DNA from: CAZDVQ01 sp964508975
GTDB lineage: Bacteria > Bacteroidota > Bacteroidia > Chitinophagales > Saprospiraceae
NCBI GenBank assembly: GCA_964508975.1
Contig: CAZDVQ010000084.1
Coordinates: 1-15,131, forward strand
Direction: 5' to 3'
Length of the DNA: 15,131 nt
Positions 1 to 8,710 of this stretch are shown one piece after another. The translations under genes were made by a program, and so were the position numbers. Positions within the stretch are counted from its first letter, which is position 1; the number at the start of each line of letters is the position of its first letter. Below the pieces are notes generated by a model. It saw only the letters and a list, made by a program, of their open reading frames with translations, had not been told where the DNA came from and did no database searches.

Positions 1-54
1 TCAGCACATCAGCACATCAGCACATCAGCACATCAGCACATCAGCACATCAGCA
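1..54. repeat. 8-bp microsatellite (TCAGCACA)n
   Basis: The unit TCAGCACA is repeated six full times plus six bases, without a mismatch, and the array continues off the left edge, so its true length is unknown. It ends 25 bp before the ATG of the GH13 gene, where its promoter or leader should lie. A unit of 8 bp is not a multiple of three, and slipped-strand copy changes would alter promoter-to-start spacing. The spacing effect is inference. The repeat itself is directly visible. Confidence 0.95.
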
Positions 55-79
55 GAACCCCACAAATCACAAATACACT

Positions 80-1924
80 ATGCGTTTCGTATTATCGTGC
101 ATCTTTAGCCTGTTCGTTACCCTTGCCTTTGCTCAAAAGATTGATCGTGTAGACCCTGCTTATTGGTGGTCCGGCATGAAAAACACCCAGCTAGAACTGC
201 TCGTCGAGGCCAAAGGCATCGGAACGTATCGCATGGTAGGTAAATCGGTAGGCACCATTAAGGTGCTAGCCCAAAAAGCTGGCGATAATCCCGATTACCT
301 GTTCATTTTGTTGGATTTAGGCCGGAGCAAACCGGGTAAGTATAACTTTGAACTCAAGGACCAGAAAAGCCCAAAACTGTTCAAGTTTAGCTATGAGTTA
401 AAAGCACGCCGCAACGAGAAGGACTATATCAGCCCTGTTTCTCCCGCCGATGTGGTTTACCTCGTTTTCCCCGACCGTTTCAGCAACGGCGACACAAAGA
501 ATGATGTGTTTCCCAAGATGCACGAGAAAACCATCAACCGCGACTCGATGTATTACCGTCACGGTGGCGACTTGCAGGGTATCATCAACCACCTCGATTA
601 CTTTGAAGAACTGGGCGTAAGCGCCGTTTGGCTCAATCCTGTATTCGAAAATGATGAACCTAAAACATCATACCACGGCTACGCCATTACCGACCATTAC
701 AACGTTGACCCTCGCCTGGGCAACAACGAACAATATGCCCAACTGGGCGAGCTGCTCCGCAAGCGCAACCTAAAACTGGTGAAGGATGTAATTTTTAACC
801 ATATCGGCGATAAACACCGCTTGTATGCCAAACCGCCTTTTGAAAGCTGGATTCACCGTTTCCCTACTTTTACCAAGACCAATTATAGGGCACCATCCAT
901 CAACGACCCCTACGCTTCCGAGCGCGATCGCAGCATTTTCAGCGATGGTTGGTTTGATTTTCACATGCCCGACCTCAACCAGAAAGACCCCTACTTAGCC
1001 CGTTACCTCATCCAAAACACCATCTGGTGGGTTGAGATGGCCGGCATTGATGGGCTCCGCATTGATACTTACTCGTACCCAGATTTGAACTTCATGGACA
1101 AACTCTGCGAAGCAGTATTGAATGAATACCCTGGCTTGTACATCACTGGTGAGATTTGGGAACATTCCATCCCGGTTCAATCGTACTTTACACAAAATAT
1201 CGGCGATGGCGGTGCACGTAAACTACCTTGCGTAAAGGATTTCCAGTTATACTTCGCTATGACTGAAGCCCTCAACAAAGAACAAGGCTGGACAGAAGGT
1301 GTATCGCGTATATATTACACACTATCAGGGGATTACGTGTACAAAAATCCCTTTTTAAATTTAACTTTCCTCGATAACCACGACTTAAGCCGTATATACT
1401 CGGTAGTAGGGGAGAACCCCGACAAAATGCGTCAGGCATTGGTGTTCTTGCTGACCATGCGCGGCGTGCCTAGTATTTATTACGGCACAGAGATTTTACT
1501 TAAAAACTTCTGCGATCCTGACGGTAAAGTACGCCAAGACTTCCCTGGCGGCTGGGCAGAAGACAAGGTGAACAAGTTTAAAGTGGAAGGCCGTACCGAA
1601 GATGAGCAAGCTATTTTTACCTTTACCCGCGATTTGATACAATTCCGTAAAGCTCACAAAGCCTTGCAAGATGGCAAGCTGATGCAGTTTATTCCCGAGA
1701 AAGGGGCTTATGTATATTTTAGGTATAATGACAAAGAAACCATCATGATGGTTTTTAACACCTCGAAAAATGTGCAAGAGCTCAACCTCGACCGTTTTGA
1801 GGAGCGTACAGGTGCTTTCAAAAAGGCGAAAAATGCTTTGACTGGCGAGCGCCTATCGTTGGCCAAGGGGAAAACATGGTCGCTCAAGCCCCATTCAGCC
1901 GATGTGTACGTTTTAGAGCGCTAA
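80..1924 (+). CDS. Secreted GH13 alpha-amylase family enzyme, SusA-like neopullulanase/cyclomaltodextrinase
   Basis: This is a 614-residue glycoside hydrolase family 13 enzyme, expected to cleave alpha-1,4 (and possibly alpha-1,6) links in starch, pullulan or cyclodextrins in the periplasm. A signal peptide ends near residue 18 (AFA-Q). Residues about 21-110 resemble the N-terminal beta-sandwich of cyclomaltodextrinases. The TIM barrel starts near 120 (VYLVFPDRFSNGD). All four GH13 regions are intact: D236-VIFNH-241 (region I), GLRID with nucleophile D329 and R327 (region II), GEIWEH with acid/base E358 (region III), and LDNHD with D435 (region IV). The last 75 or so residues form the C-terminal sandwich. 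The length matches Bacteroides SusA-type enzymes. No SusC/SusD or regulator is visible, but the window begins just upstream. The exact substrate cannot be told from sequence. Confidence 0.96.
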   Translation: MRFVLSCIFSLFVTLAFAQKIDRVDPAYWWSGMKNTQLELLVEAKGIGTYRMVGKSVGTIKVLAQKAGDNPDYLFILLDLGRSKPGKYNFELKDQKSPKLFKFSYELKARRNEKDYISPVSPADVVYLVFPDRFSNGDTKNDVFPKMHEKTINRDSMYYRHGGDLQGIINHLDYFEELGVSAVWLNPVFENDEPKTSYHGYAITDHYNVDPRLGNNEQYAQLGELLRKRNLKLVKDVIFNHIGDKHRLYAKPPFESWIHRFPTFTKTNYRAPSINDPYASERDRSIFSDGWFDFHMPDLNQKDPYLARYLIQNTIWWVEMAGIDGLRIDTYSYPDLNFMDKLCEAVLNEYPGLYITGEIWEHSIPVQSYFTQNIGDGGARKLPCVKDFQLYFAMTEALNKEQGWTEGVSRIYYTLSGDYVYKNPFLNLTFLDNHDLSRIYSVVGENPDKMRQALVFLLTMRGVPSIYYGTEILLKNFCDPDGKVRQDFPGGWAEDKVNKFKVEGRTEDEQAIFTFTRDLIQFRKAHKALQDGKLMQFIPEKGAYVYFRYNDKETIMMVFNTSKNVQELNLDRFEERTGAFKKAKNALTGERLSLAKGKTWSLKPHSADVYVLER

Positions 1925-1934
1925 ACGTTAGCTG

Positions 1935-1975
1935 TGAGATGTAAGATTTGAGATGTAAGATTTGAGATGTAAGAT
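1935..1975. repeat. 14-bp direct repeat array, left arm
   Basis: The unit TGAGATGTAAGATT occurs nearly three times in tandem, starting 10 bp after the GH13 stop codon. A diverged version of the same 14-bp unit occurs on the opposite strand at 2001-2056. Together they can form a long imperfect hairpin after the gene. The array is directly visible. A role in transcript ending or mRNA stability is only a guess. Confidence 0.85.
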
Positions 1976-2000
1976 GTAAACCGTTTTCCAGTCATTGCTA

Positions 2001-2056
2001 ACCTCTTACAACTTACCTCTTACAGTTTACCGCTCACAACTTACCGCTCACAACTC
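2001..2056. repeat. 14-bp direct repeat array, right arm (inverted relative to 1935-1975)
   Basis: Four tandem 14-bp units are visible: ACCTCTTACAACTT, ACCTCTTACAGTTT, ACCGCTCACAACTT and ACCGCTCACAACTC. Their reverse complement, rotated in phase (TGAGCGGTAAGTTG), matches the left-arm unit TGAGATGTAAGATT at 10 of 14 positions. The right array is therefore an inverted, diverged copy of the left one. The two arms are separated by about 25 bp. The function is unknown. Confidence 0.85.
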
Positions 2057-2133
2057 ACATCTTTTTCCTTATTTTCGCGTTTTGCAACTATCCCACAATT
2101 TGTGCGTTTTTAAGCCTGAGCTTGCAAGAATTC

Positions 2134-2250
2134 TGCGCTAGCTGCCTGGAATGCAGCCCGCGAAGCGGGCTGGTGCCAAAGGCACCGAGCGAACAGCGAG
2201 CATGGAAGGCAGCGGCGGCGACTGTAAGGAGCCGAAGCGCCCAAAAAAAA
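2134..2250 (+). repeat. GC-rich multi-hairpin intergenic element, copy A
   Basis: This is the first of four related elements. An outer stem GCTGCCT (2141-2147) pairs with AGGCAGC (2207-2213). Inside it lie hairpin 1 (AGCCCGC-GAA-GCGGGCT, 2155-2171), hairpin 2 (GGTGCC-AAA-GGCACC, 2172-2186) and the conserved box GAGCGAACAGCGAG (2187-2200). The element ends with GCGCCCAAAAAAAAC. It lies 65 bp before the giant protease gene, so it may be in that gene's leader. The other copies have different stem sequences with pairing kept. I know no named family for it. An open frame runs through it but has no protein-like features. Confidence 0.8.
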
Positions 2251-2314
2251 CAAAGCAACTCAGGGGAGCATTTTGCTGTCTTAGTACCTAACTATTTGAC
2301 TAAATATTATATTC

Positions 2315-5300
2315 ATGAAACAGTTTTTTACCTGTTTATTCGCGCTGGTATTGTTGAACCAGGGTAATGCGCAACGTTTATTTACAGGCATGCAAATGTG
2401 GACCGACCTATCGCAACGCGATGTTACGTTAACCGGAGAACGCCGCATAGTACCCACCCAATTCAGGCTTTTATCGGCTGATATGAGCAATTTGGAAGCC
2501 TTGCTGGACGGAGCGCCGCTTGAATTTACCCCATTGGCAGATGCAACGGAATATGTTGTAGCCATCCCGATGCCAGACGGTTCCTTCCAGCGTTTCGACA
2601 TGAATTTATCGCCCATCATGGAGCCCGGCCTAGCCAATAGATACCCCATGATTCGCACCTACAACGGCCAAGGTATTGAGAATGCGGCTGCGACTATCCG
2701 TTGTGATATTACCCCGCAAGGCTTTCACGCGATGATTTTATCGCCTGAAGGAACCGTGTTTATCGACCCGTATCAAACGGGCGATCGTGTACATTACATA
2801 TCATACTACAAACGTCATTTCGTGACCAACAAGACGATGGATTGTTTGGTAGGCACAGAATACGACGAAATCAACAGCGATCATTTTCACCCAGGTGGAG
2901 GTACGCCCAATTATCGTTTTTTTGGCGACTGTACCATGCGTACGTACCGTCTAGCGGTATCGGCTACAGGTGAATATAGTAACTTTCACGGCGGTAATGC
3001 GACCAACAACAACAAAGCCATTGTTTTGGCTGCGCAAGTTACCACTATGAACCGTGTTAATGGGGTGTTTGAAAAAGAAGCAGCTATTCGCATGATTTTG
3101 ATCGCAAACAACGATCAAATTATTTATTTATCGCCAGGCTCCGACCCTTTTACCAACGGGACGCCAGGTACCATGATCAACGAGAACCAAACCAATACAG
3201 ATGCGGTTATTGGAACGGCTAATTACGACATTGGACATATTTTCGGGACAAACAGTGGTGGTTTAGCGCAGTTGAACTCGCCTTGTACAACCAGTAAAGC
3301 ACGGGGTGTAACGGGTAGCGGAGCACCCGTTGGCGACCCATTCGACATCGACTATGTAGCGCACGAGATGGGCCACCAGTTTGGTGGACGCCACACCCAG
3401 AACAACAATTGTAACCGTGATGCTACATCGTGCTACGAACCAGGCAGTGCATCAACTATCATGGGTTATGCGGGTATTTGTGCCCCCGATGTGCAGAACA
3501 ACAGTGATGATTATTACCATGCAATTAGCCTATCGCAATTCGGTACCTTTGTTACAGGTACAACGGGCAACAGTTGTGATGTGCCAGTAGTAAACGGCAA
3601 CAGTGCTCCAAGTGTAACGGTTACACAGGGTGCATATACGATACCTCCTAGCACGCCATTCTTTTTAACGGCACAAGGTTCCGACCCTAATCCTGCCAAT
3701 ACAATTACCTACTGCTGGGAGCAATACAATAATCAAGTATCTACTCAAGCACCATTGGCCACCTCGACCTCTGGACCTAACTTCAGGTCGTTTGACCCAA
3801 CAACATCCCCAACCCGGTATTTCCCGAGTCTTGCTGCGCAGGTGGCCAATGGTCCATTCACTTGGGAAGTATTGCCCAGTGTAGCCCGTACGATGAACTT
3901 CCGTTGTACCGTGCGCGACAACTTTGCATCAGGTGGTTGTACTGCGCATACAGACGTAGCCGTTACCGTAGCAGCTGGAAGCCCATTCACCGTTTTGGTC
4001 CCATCCAATACAGGCTTAAGCTACCCAGCCAACAGTACACAAACCGTAACTTGGAACGTAGCTGGTACAAACGCAGCACCGGTAAGTTGTGCCAATGTCA
4101 ATATTTTAATCTCGCTTGATGGAGGTTTAACCTATCCAACTGTTTTGGCTAGCAATGTGCCCAACAACGGGTCGGCTACGGTAACCATGCCGGGTACTCA
4201 GTCAACCACGGCTAGGGTAATGGTGGTTTGTGCTGATAATATCTTCTACGACATTTCGAACAATAACTTTTCTATTACGGCTCCGGTATCCGACTTCCTG
4301 TTGTCTATGAGTCCAACAAGCTTAAATGTTTGTGCTCCTAATAATGCAGTATATACCATCAATGTTGGTTCATCAGCTGGTTTTTCGAACCAAGTTACCT
4401 TGACTGCATCTGGTTTGCCAGCTGGCGCAACGGCTACCTTTGGAACAAACCCAATAGTGCCAGGTAATACAACAACCTTGACTATTAGTGGTTTGGGAAC
4501 AGCGGGTACGTCAACTATCTCGGTTCAAGGCAGCAGTACAACAGGTACCAAAACAGTTACAAGCCAGTTGGTGGTGAGTACGGCTCCTACGGGTACCGTT
4601 ACCCTTGGAACGCCTGCCAATAATGCAACAGGAGTGGCTACAACGCCAACCTTGACTTGGACGGCCTTGAGTGGAGCCACAAGTTATGACCTCCAAATAT
4701 CTACCAATACAGCCTTTACGGCCATAGTTGAAGCCCCAACAGGTATAGTTGGCACAACATATAGTTTGACAACCTTGCTAAATACAAATACCGTTTATTA
4801 TTGGCGTGTTAGGGGCGTTAACGCCTGTGGCCAAACTGCATACTCAACAACTAGAAGTTTTACTACGACTAATCAGGCTTGTAATACTTATGCCAGTACA
4901 AATGTTCCCATTGCCATTACGGCAGTAGGCACACCTACAGTAACCTCTACCATCAACATTGCGGCAGGTGCTACCATTACTGACATAAATGTATTGGGCT
5001 TAATAGGGACACATACATACATCAGTGATTTGGATATTGTGTTGACCAGCCCAGCAGGAACTTCTGTAACGCTTTTCTCGTCATTGTGTAACAACCAAGA
5101 CAACTTCAACCTCAACTTTGATGACGAAGCCACCAACGCCCACACCGCAATACCTTGTCCGCCAACTGGTGGTGGAACATACCAGCCTGAAGGAACACTT
5201 AGTAGTTTCGATGGACAAAACATGGCAGGTACCTGGACCTTAAGCATAGTGGATAATTTTGACCAAGACGGTGGCTCATTGACGGGATGGAGTCTTCAAA

Positions 5301-8300
5301 TTTGCGGAAACCCAATCACTTCTTGTACCATGACAGCTAGTGCAACAGCTACAGCCGCTGGTTGTGCTGGAAATACAGGTACGGTAACGGTAACGCCAAC
5401 AGGAGGTGCTTCGCCCTACTCCTATAACCGTGGTACAGGCGCTCAAGCATCTAACACGTTTACAGGCTTGACGCCTGGTGCATACACCGTAACCGTTACT
5501 GATAATGCTGGCTGTACGGCAACTGCAACGGCAACGGTTGCAAGCACACCTTCACCAACTGCTGCTGTTACCGGAACCAATACCATCTGTAATGGTGCTA
5601 GCACTACATTAACGGCAAGTGGCGGTGGTACCTACTTATGGTCCAATGCTTCTACTACAGTAGCTATAACGGTCTCACCAACTGCAACTACTACCTATAC
5701 AGTAACGGTGACGAATGCATCAGGCTGTACAGCAACAGCAACACGCACAGTTACCGTTAATGCCTTGCCAACTGCCGCCGCAACAGGTAATAATACGATT
5801 TGTGCCGGCGCAAGCACAACCTTAACCGCAAGCGGTGGAACGGGTTATGCTTGGTCGAATGGCACCAACACGGCAGCCAACACGGTTTCACCTGCTACTA
5901 CGACTACTTATACTGTTACCGTGACGAACGCCGCTGGCTGCACTGCTACTGCAACACGTACCGTTACCGTAAATGCAGCACCTAATGCGGCTGCAACAGG
6001 TACCAATACCATCTGTAATGGAGCAAGTACAACACTAACTGCAAGTGGAGGCGGTACTTACCTGTGGTCAAATGCTTCTACCACGGCTGCTATAACGGTT
6101 TCACCTAGTGCAACTACTACTTATACTGTAACCGTAACTAACGCATCAGGTTGTACAGCAACGGCTACACGTACCGTAACCGTAAATGCCTTGCCCAATG
6201 CTGCTGCAACAGGTACAAATACGATTTGTAACGGCGCTAGCACAACATTAACGGCTAGTGGTGGAACGAGCTATGCTTGGTCGAACGGTACCAATACGGC
6301 TGCCAACACGGTTTCGCCTACAACTACGACTACTTATACTGTTACCGTTACCAACGCTGCAGGCTGTACGGCTACAGCTACTCGTACCGTTACCGTTAAT
6401 GCCTTGCCAAGTGCAGCTGCAACTGGTACCAATACAATATGTGCAGGAGCTAGTACAACGCTTACTGCTAGTGGTGGAACAAGCTATGCGTGGTCGAACG
6501 GTACCAACACGGCGGCCAACACCGTTACACCTACAACAACTACAACTTATACTGTGACGGTGACTAATGCCGCAGGATGTACTGCTACTGCAACCCGTAC
6601 AGTTACAGTGAATACCGTTCCTAATGCTGCTGTTACAGGAACCAATACCATCTGTAATGGTGGAAGTACAACCTTGACAGCCAGTGGCGGTGGAACTTAC
6701 TTGTGGTCTAATACCTCAACAACGGCAGCAATTACCGTTTCGCCAACTGCTACAACTACCTACACCGTTACCGTGACCAACGCTTCAGGTTGTACAGCTA
6801 CTGCAACCCGTACCGTGAGCGTAGGCTCAAACCCAACAGCAGCTGTTACAGGAAATAACGTGCTTTGTGCTGGTGAAAGTACCGTTTTGACTGCCTCTGG
6901 TGGTACCAGTTACCTTTGGTCAAATGGCGGAAATATTACTGCCTCAATTACTGTTTCTCCTTCTATTACTACAACTTATACGGTTACGGTAACTAACGCT
7001 GCAGGCTGTACAGCTACAGCAACTCGTACGGTTACAGTTAACCCTTCAACCATTGCAGCCATTAACGGTAACAATGCCGTTTGCGCTGGAGAAAGTACAA
7101 TCTTGAGTGCAAGTGGGGGCACGAGTTTCTTATGGTCAAACGGGGATAATACGGCTTCTATAACAGTAGCACCCACTACTACAACTACCTACACCGTCAC
7201 GGCAACCAATGCTGCCGGTTGTACCGCAAGCACGAGCACGACTGTAAGTGTTGGAGCTATCCCAACGGCCACTATTGCAGGTGATACTGAGATTTGTGCC
7301 GGCGAAAATACCGTCTTAACCGCTGCAGGTGGCGATACCTATACTTGGTCTAACGGTTCAACCGATGCCGATATTATCGTAAATCCAACAAGTGCTACGA
7401 GCTATACTGTAACGGTTACGAATATCGCAGGCTGTACCGCAACGGCTAGCGTACAAGTTAACGTGAACACTGCAGCAAGTACGAACATTATCGCCCAAAA
7501 TACCGCATGTAGTGGTACAACGGTATCTTTGATTGCTTCTGGAACAGGTGATTTTATCTGGTCTAATGGCGTACAAACACCGTTAAACCAACTGGTTGCT
7601 ACCACAACTACCGTGTTTACCGTTACTTTGACCGATGCAAATGGTTGTACCTCAACGGATACACACACCTTGACCGTTAATGATTCGCCCGTGTTCAGCA
7701 ATACTATCCAATCGGATGAAACTTGTGATTATGCCAACGACGGTAACATTGATCTAACGATCAGCGCTGGACAAACTCCGTTCTCCTTCCTTTGGTCAAA
7801 TACAGCAACAACAGAAGACCTAACTAACCTCGAAGCCGGAACTTACACTTGTACCGTTACCGATGCCAATGCTTGTACGGCTACTACAACAGTTGTGATT
7901 ACTGAACCTGCACCATTCATCGTTGACGCCCAAACCACCGATGCCCAAATTTGCTTTGGCGAACAGGTAGTCATCTCTGCTAATGCAGGTGCTACATTTG
8001 CTTGGAGCACAGGTCAAACCTCGGCTAGCTTCAACATCGTGCCGCAGGCTAATACCAACTTCAGCGTAACGGCTACCGACCTGAATGGTTGTACCAGTAC
8101 CGATGACGTGTTTGTTCAAGTATTCCCGCAAGCTAACCCGACCATTACGGTCAATGGCTCAGATCTGGTTTCTAGCTTTGCGTCAAGCTACCAATGGTAC
8201 TTTAACGGTGCAATAATCCCTGGAGCCAATGCACAAACCTACACCCCACAAGACAATGGTACCTACACCGTTGAAATCGTTACAGGTAATGGTTGTACTT

Positions 8301-8569
8301 GGGTGTCGGCCGATTTTGAGGTAACGTTTATCAATACCAATATAGTGCCGCAACCTGCATGGAATATCTATCCTAACCCAAGTACAGGCGATGTATTTGC
8401 CACTGGCTTGCCTGAAGGCAGCTTCATCGAGGTTTATGATGTACTGGGTAGAATGTTGTTCAGCGTTCCTGTAAATGCAACGTTAACCACAGTAAGTTTA
8501 ACTGAGTTACCATCTGCGGTTTATATCCTTAAGGTAGATGAAATCGTAGTTAAAGTGGTGAAAGAGTAA
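2315..8569 (+). CDS. Giant secreted reprolysin-like zinc metalloprotease with P-domain, Ig-like repeats and T9SS sorting tail
   Basis: This is a 2084-residue multidomain exported protein. The signal peptide ends near residue 19 (GNA-Q). A propeptide-like region runs to about 200. The metzincin catalytic domain spans about 205-425, with the zinc site HEMGHQFGGRH (H350, E351, H354, H360) and a Met-turn at M383 (STIMGY). Ig-like modules cover about 428-757, and a fibronectin-III-like module about 759-851. A proprotein-convertase P-domain (about 865-998, with SDLDIVLTSPAGT and GTWTLSIVDNFDQDGGSL) follows. Then come a SprB-like module, ten 71-residue Ig-like repeats (1082 to about 1790), and three more modules. 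The Por secretion tail is 2016-2084 (WNIYPNPSTGD, start of the sorting domain). It is probably exported by the type IX system and surface-held or released, acting as protease and adhesin. The substrate is unknown. The key catalytic residues are intact, so activity is plausible. Confidence 0.95.
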   Translation: MKQFFTCLFALVLLNQGNAQRLFTGMQMWTDLSQRDVTLTGERRIVPTQFRLLSADMSNLEALLDGAPLEFTPLADATEYVVAIPMPDGSFQRFDMNLSPIMEPGLANRYPMIRTYNGQGIENAAATIRCDITPQGFHAMILSPEGTVFIDPYQTGDRVHYISYYKRHFVTNKTMDCLVGTEYDEINSDHFHPGGGTPNYRFFGDCTMRTYRLAVSATGEYSNFHGGNATNNNKAIVLAAQVTTMNRVNGVFEKEAAIRMILIANNDQIIYLSPGSDPFTNGTPGTMINENQTNTDAVIGTANYDIGHIFGTNSGGLAQLNSPCTTSKARGVTGSGAPVGDPFDIDYVAHEMGHQFGGRHTQNNNCNRDATSCYEPGSASTIMGYAGICAPDVQNNSDDYYHAISLSQFGTFVTGTTGNSCDVPVVNGNSAPSVTVTQGAYTIPPSTPFFLTAQGSDPNPANTITYCWEQYNNQVSTQAPLATSTSGPNFRSFDPTTSPTRYFPSLAAQVANGPFTWEVLPSVARTMNFRCTVRDNFASGGCTAHTDVAVTVAAGSPFTVLVPSNTGLSYPANSTQTVTWNVAGTNAAPVSCANVNILISLDGGLTYPTVLASNVPNNGSATVTMPGTQSTTARVMVVCADNIFYDISNNNFSITAPVSDFLLSMSPTSLNVCAPNNAVYTINVGSSAGFSNQVTLTASGLPAGATATFGTNPIVPGNTTTLTISGLGTAGTSTISVQGSSTTGTKTVTSQLVVSTAPTGTVTLGTPANNATGVATTPTLTWTALSGATSYDLQISTNTAFTAIVEAPTGIVGTTYSLTTLLNTNTVYYWRVRGVNACGQTAYSTTRSFTTTNQACNTYASTNVPIAITAVGTPTVTSTINIAAGATITDINVLGLIGTHTYISDLDIVLTSPAGTSVTLFSSLCNNQDNFNLNFDDEATNAHTAIPCPPTGGGTYQPEGTLSSFDGQNMAGTWTLSIVDNFDQDGGSLTGWSLQICGNPITSCTMTASATATAAGCAGNTGTVTVTPTGGASPYSYNRGTGAQASNTFTGLTPGAYTVTVTDNAGCTATATATVASTPSPTAAVTGTNTICNGASTTLTASGGGTYLWSNASTTVAITVSPTATTTYTVTVTNASGCTATATRTVTVNALPTAAATGNNTICAGASTTLTASGGTGYAWSNGTNTAANTVSPATTTTYTVTVTNAAGCTATATRTVTVNAAPNAAATGTNTICNGASTTLTASGGGTYLWSNASTTAAITVSPSATTTYTVTVTNASGCTATATRTVTVNALPNAAATGTNTICNGASTTLTASGGTSYAWSNGTNTAANTVSPTTTTTYTVTVTNAAGCTATATRTVTVNALPSAAATGTNTICAGASTTLTASGGTSYAWSNGTNTAANTVTPTTTTTYTVTVTNAAGCTATATRTVTVNTVPNAAVTGTNTICNGGSTTLTASGGGTYLWSNTSTTAAITVSPTATTTYTVTVTNASGCTATATRTVSVGSNPTAAVTGNNVLCAGESTVLTASGGTSYLWSNGGNITASITVSPSITTTYTVTVTNAAGCTATATRTVTVNPSTIAAINGNNAVCAGESTILSASGGTSFLWSNGDNTASITVAPTTTTTYTVTATNAAGCTASTSTTVSVGAIPTATIAGDTEICAGENTVLTAAGGDTYTWSNGSTDADIIVNPTSATSYTVTVTNIAGCTATASVQVNVNTAASTNIIAQNTACSGTTVSLIASGTGDFIWSNGVQTPLNQLVATTTTVFTVTLTDANGCTSTDTHTLTVNDSPVFSNTIQSDETCDYANDGNIDLTISAGQTPFSFLWSNTATTEDLTNLEAGTYTCTVTDANACTATTTVVITEPAPFIVDAQTTDAQICFGEQVVISANAGATFAWSTGQTSASFNIVPQANTNFSVTATDLNGCTSTDDVFVQVFPQANPTITVNGSDLVSSFASSYQWYFNGAIIPGANAQTYTPQDNGTYTVEIVTGNGCTWVSADFEVTFINTNIVPQPAWNIYPNPSTGDVFATGLPEGSFIEVYDVLGRMLFSVPVNATLTTVSLTELPSAVYILKVDEIVVKVVKE
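5558..7690 (+). repeat. Ten tandem 213-bp repeats encoding 71-residue Ig-like domains
   Basis: Units start at 5558, 5771, 5984, 6197, 6410, 6623, 6836, 7052, 7265 and 7478. All are 213 bp except the seventh, which has one extra codon. Units 1-6 are almost identical in protein and units 7-10 increasingly diverged. Each unit has Cys at 11 and 57 and Trp at 28, matching Ig-like domains of the CHU_C-associated type found in Bacteroidota surface proteins. Units 1, 3 and 6 are one subtype (GGGTYLWSN, TNASGC). Units 2, 4 and 5 are another (WSNGTNTAANTV, TNAAGC). The repeats are extremely rich in Thr, Ala and Ser. The likely role is a stalk or adhesive tract holding the protease away from the cell. 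Confidence 0.93.
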
Positions 8570-8592
8570 ATCTCTGCATAGCTACTTCCCGC

Positions 8593-8632
8593 AAAACCTC
8601 CTGGTCTAATAGTCCAGGAGGTTTTTGTTTTT
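8593..8632 (+). terminator. Rho-independent terminator after the giant protease gene
   Basis: The stem AAAACCTCCTGG (8593-8604) pairs with CCAGGAGGTTTT (8614-8625) around a 9-base loop, and a T-rich tail (TTTTTGTTTTT) follows. It sits 24 bp after the stop codon and is the strongest terminator in the window. It separates the protease from the pirin gene. Confidence 0.9.
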
Positions 8633-8710
8633 CAGGCTAAAACCGAACTCTTATCGGGGCATTTTGTTTTATCTATCGAGTGTTCATTGCCTAACCCAAG
8701 TACTTGTCTT

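Noticed and set aside
1..54. CRISPR-like array
   Set aside because: The repeats are contiguous 8-bp units without spacers, so this is a microsatellite.
2134..2213. tRNA-like cloverleaf in element A
   Set aside because: The three-way fold is suggestive, but there is no anticodon arm, T-loop consensus (GTTCRA) or CCA-adjacent acceptor stem of proper length.
2122..2367. Open frame of 81 codons across element A
   Set aside because: It runs through the hairpin element into the start of the protease gene in another frame. It is Arg/Ser/Ala-rich with no start context. The structure explains the sequence better.
7402..7701. Minus-strand open frames inside the repeat tract
   Set aside because: They recur in step with the 213-bp repeats and are antisense shadows of the Thr-rich coding strand.
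8687..8710. TTG start for the pirin gene
   Set aside because: The ATG at 8711 gives a regular Tat-like leader. The eight added residues contribute nothing recognisable.
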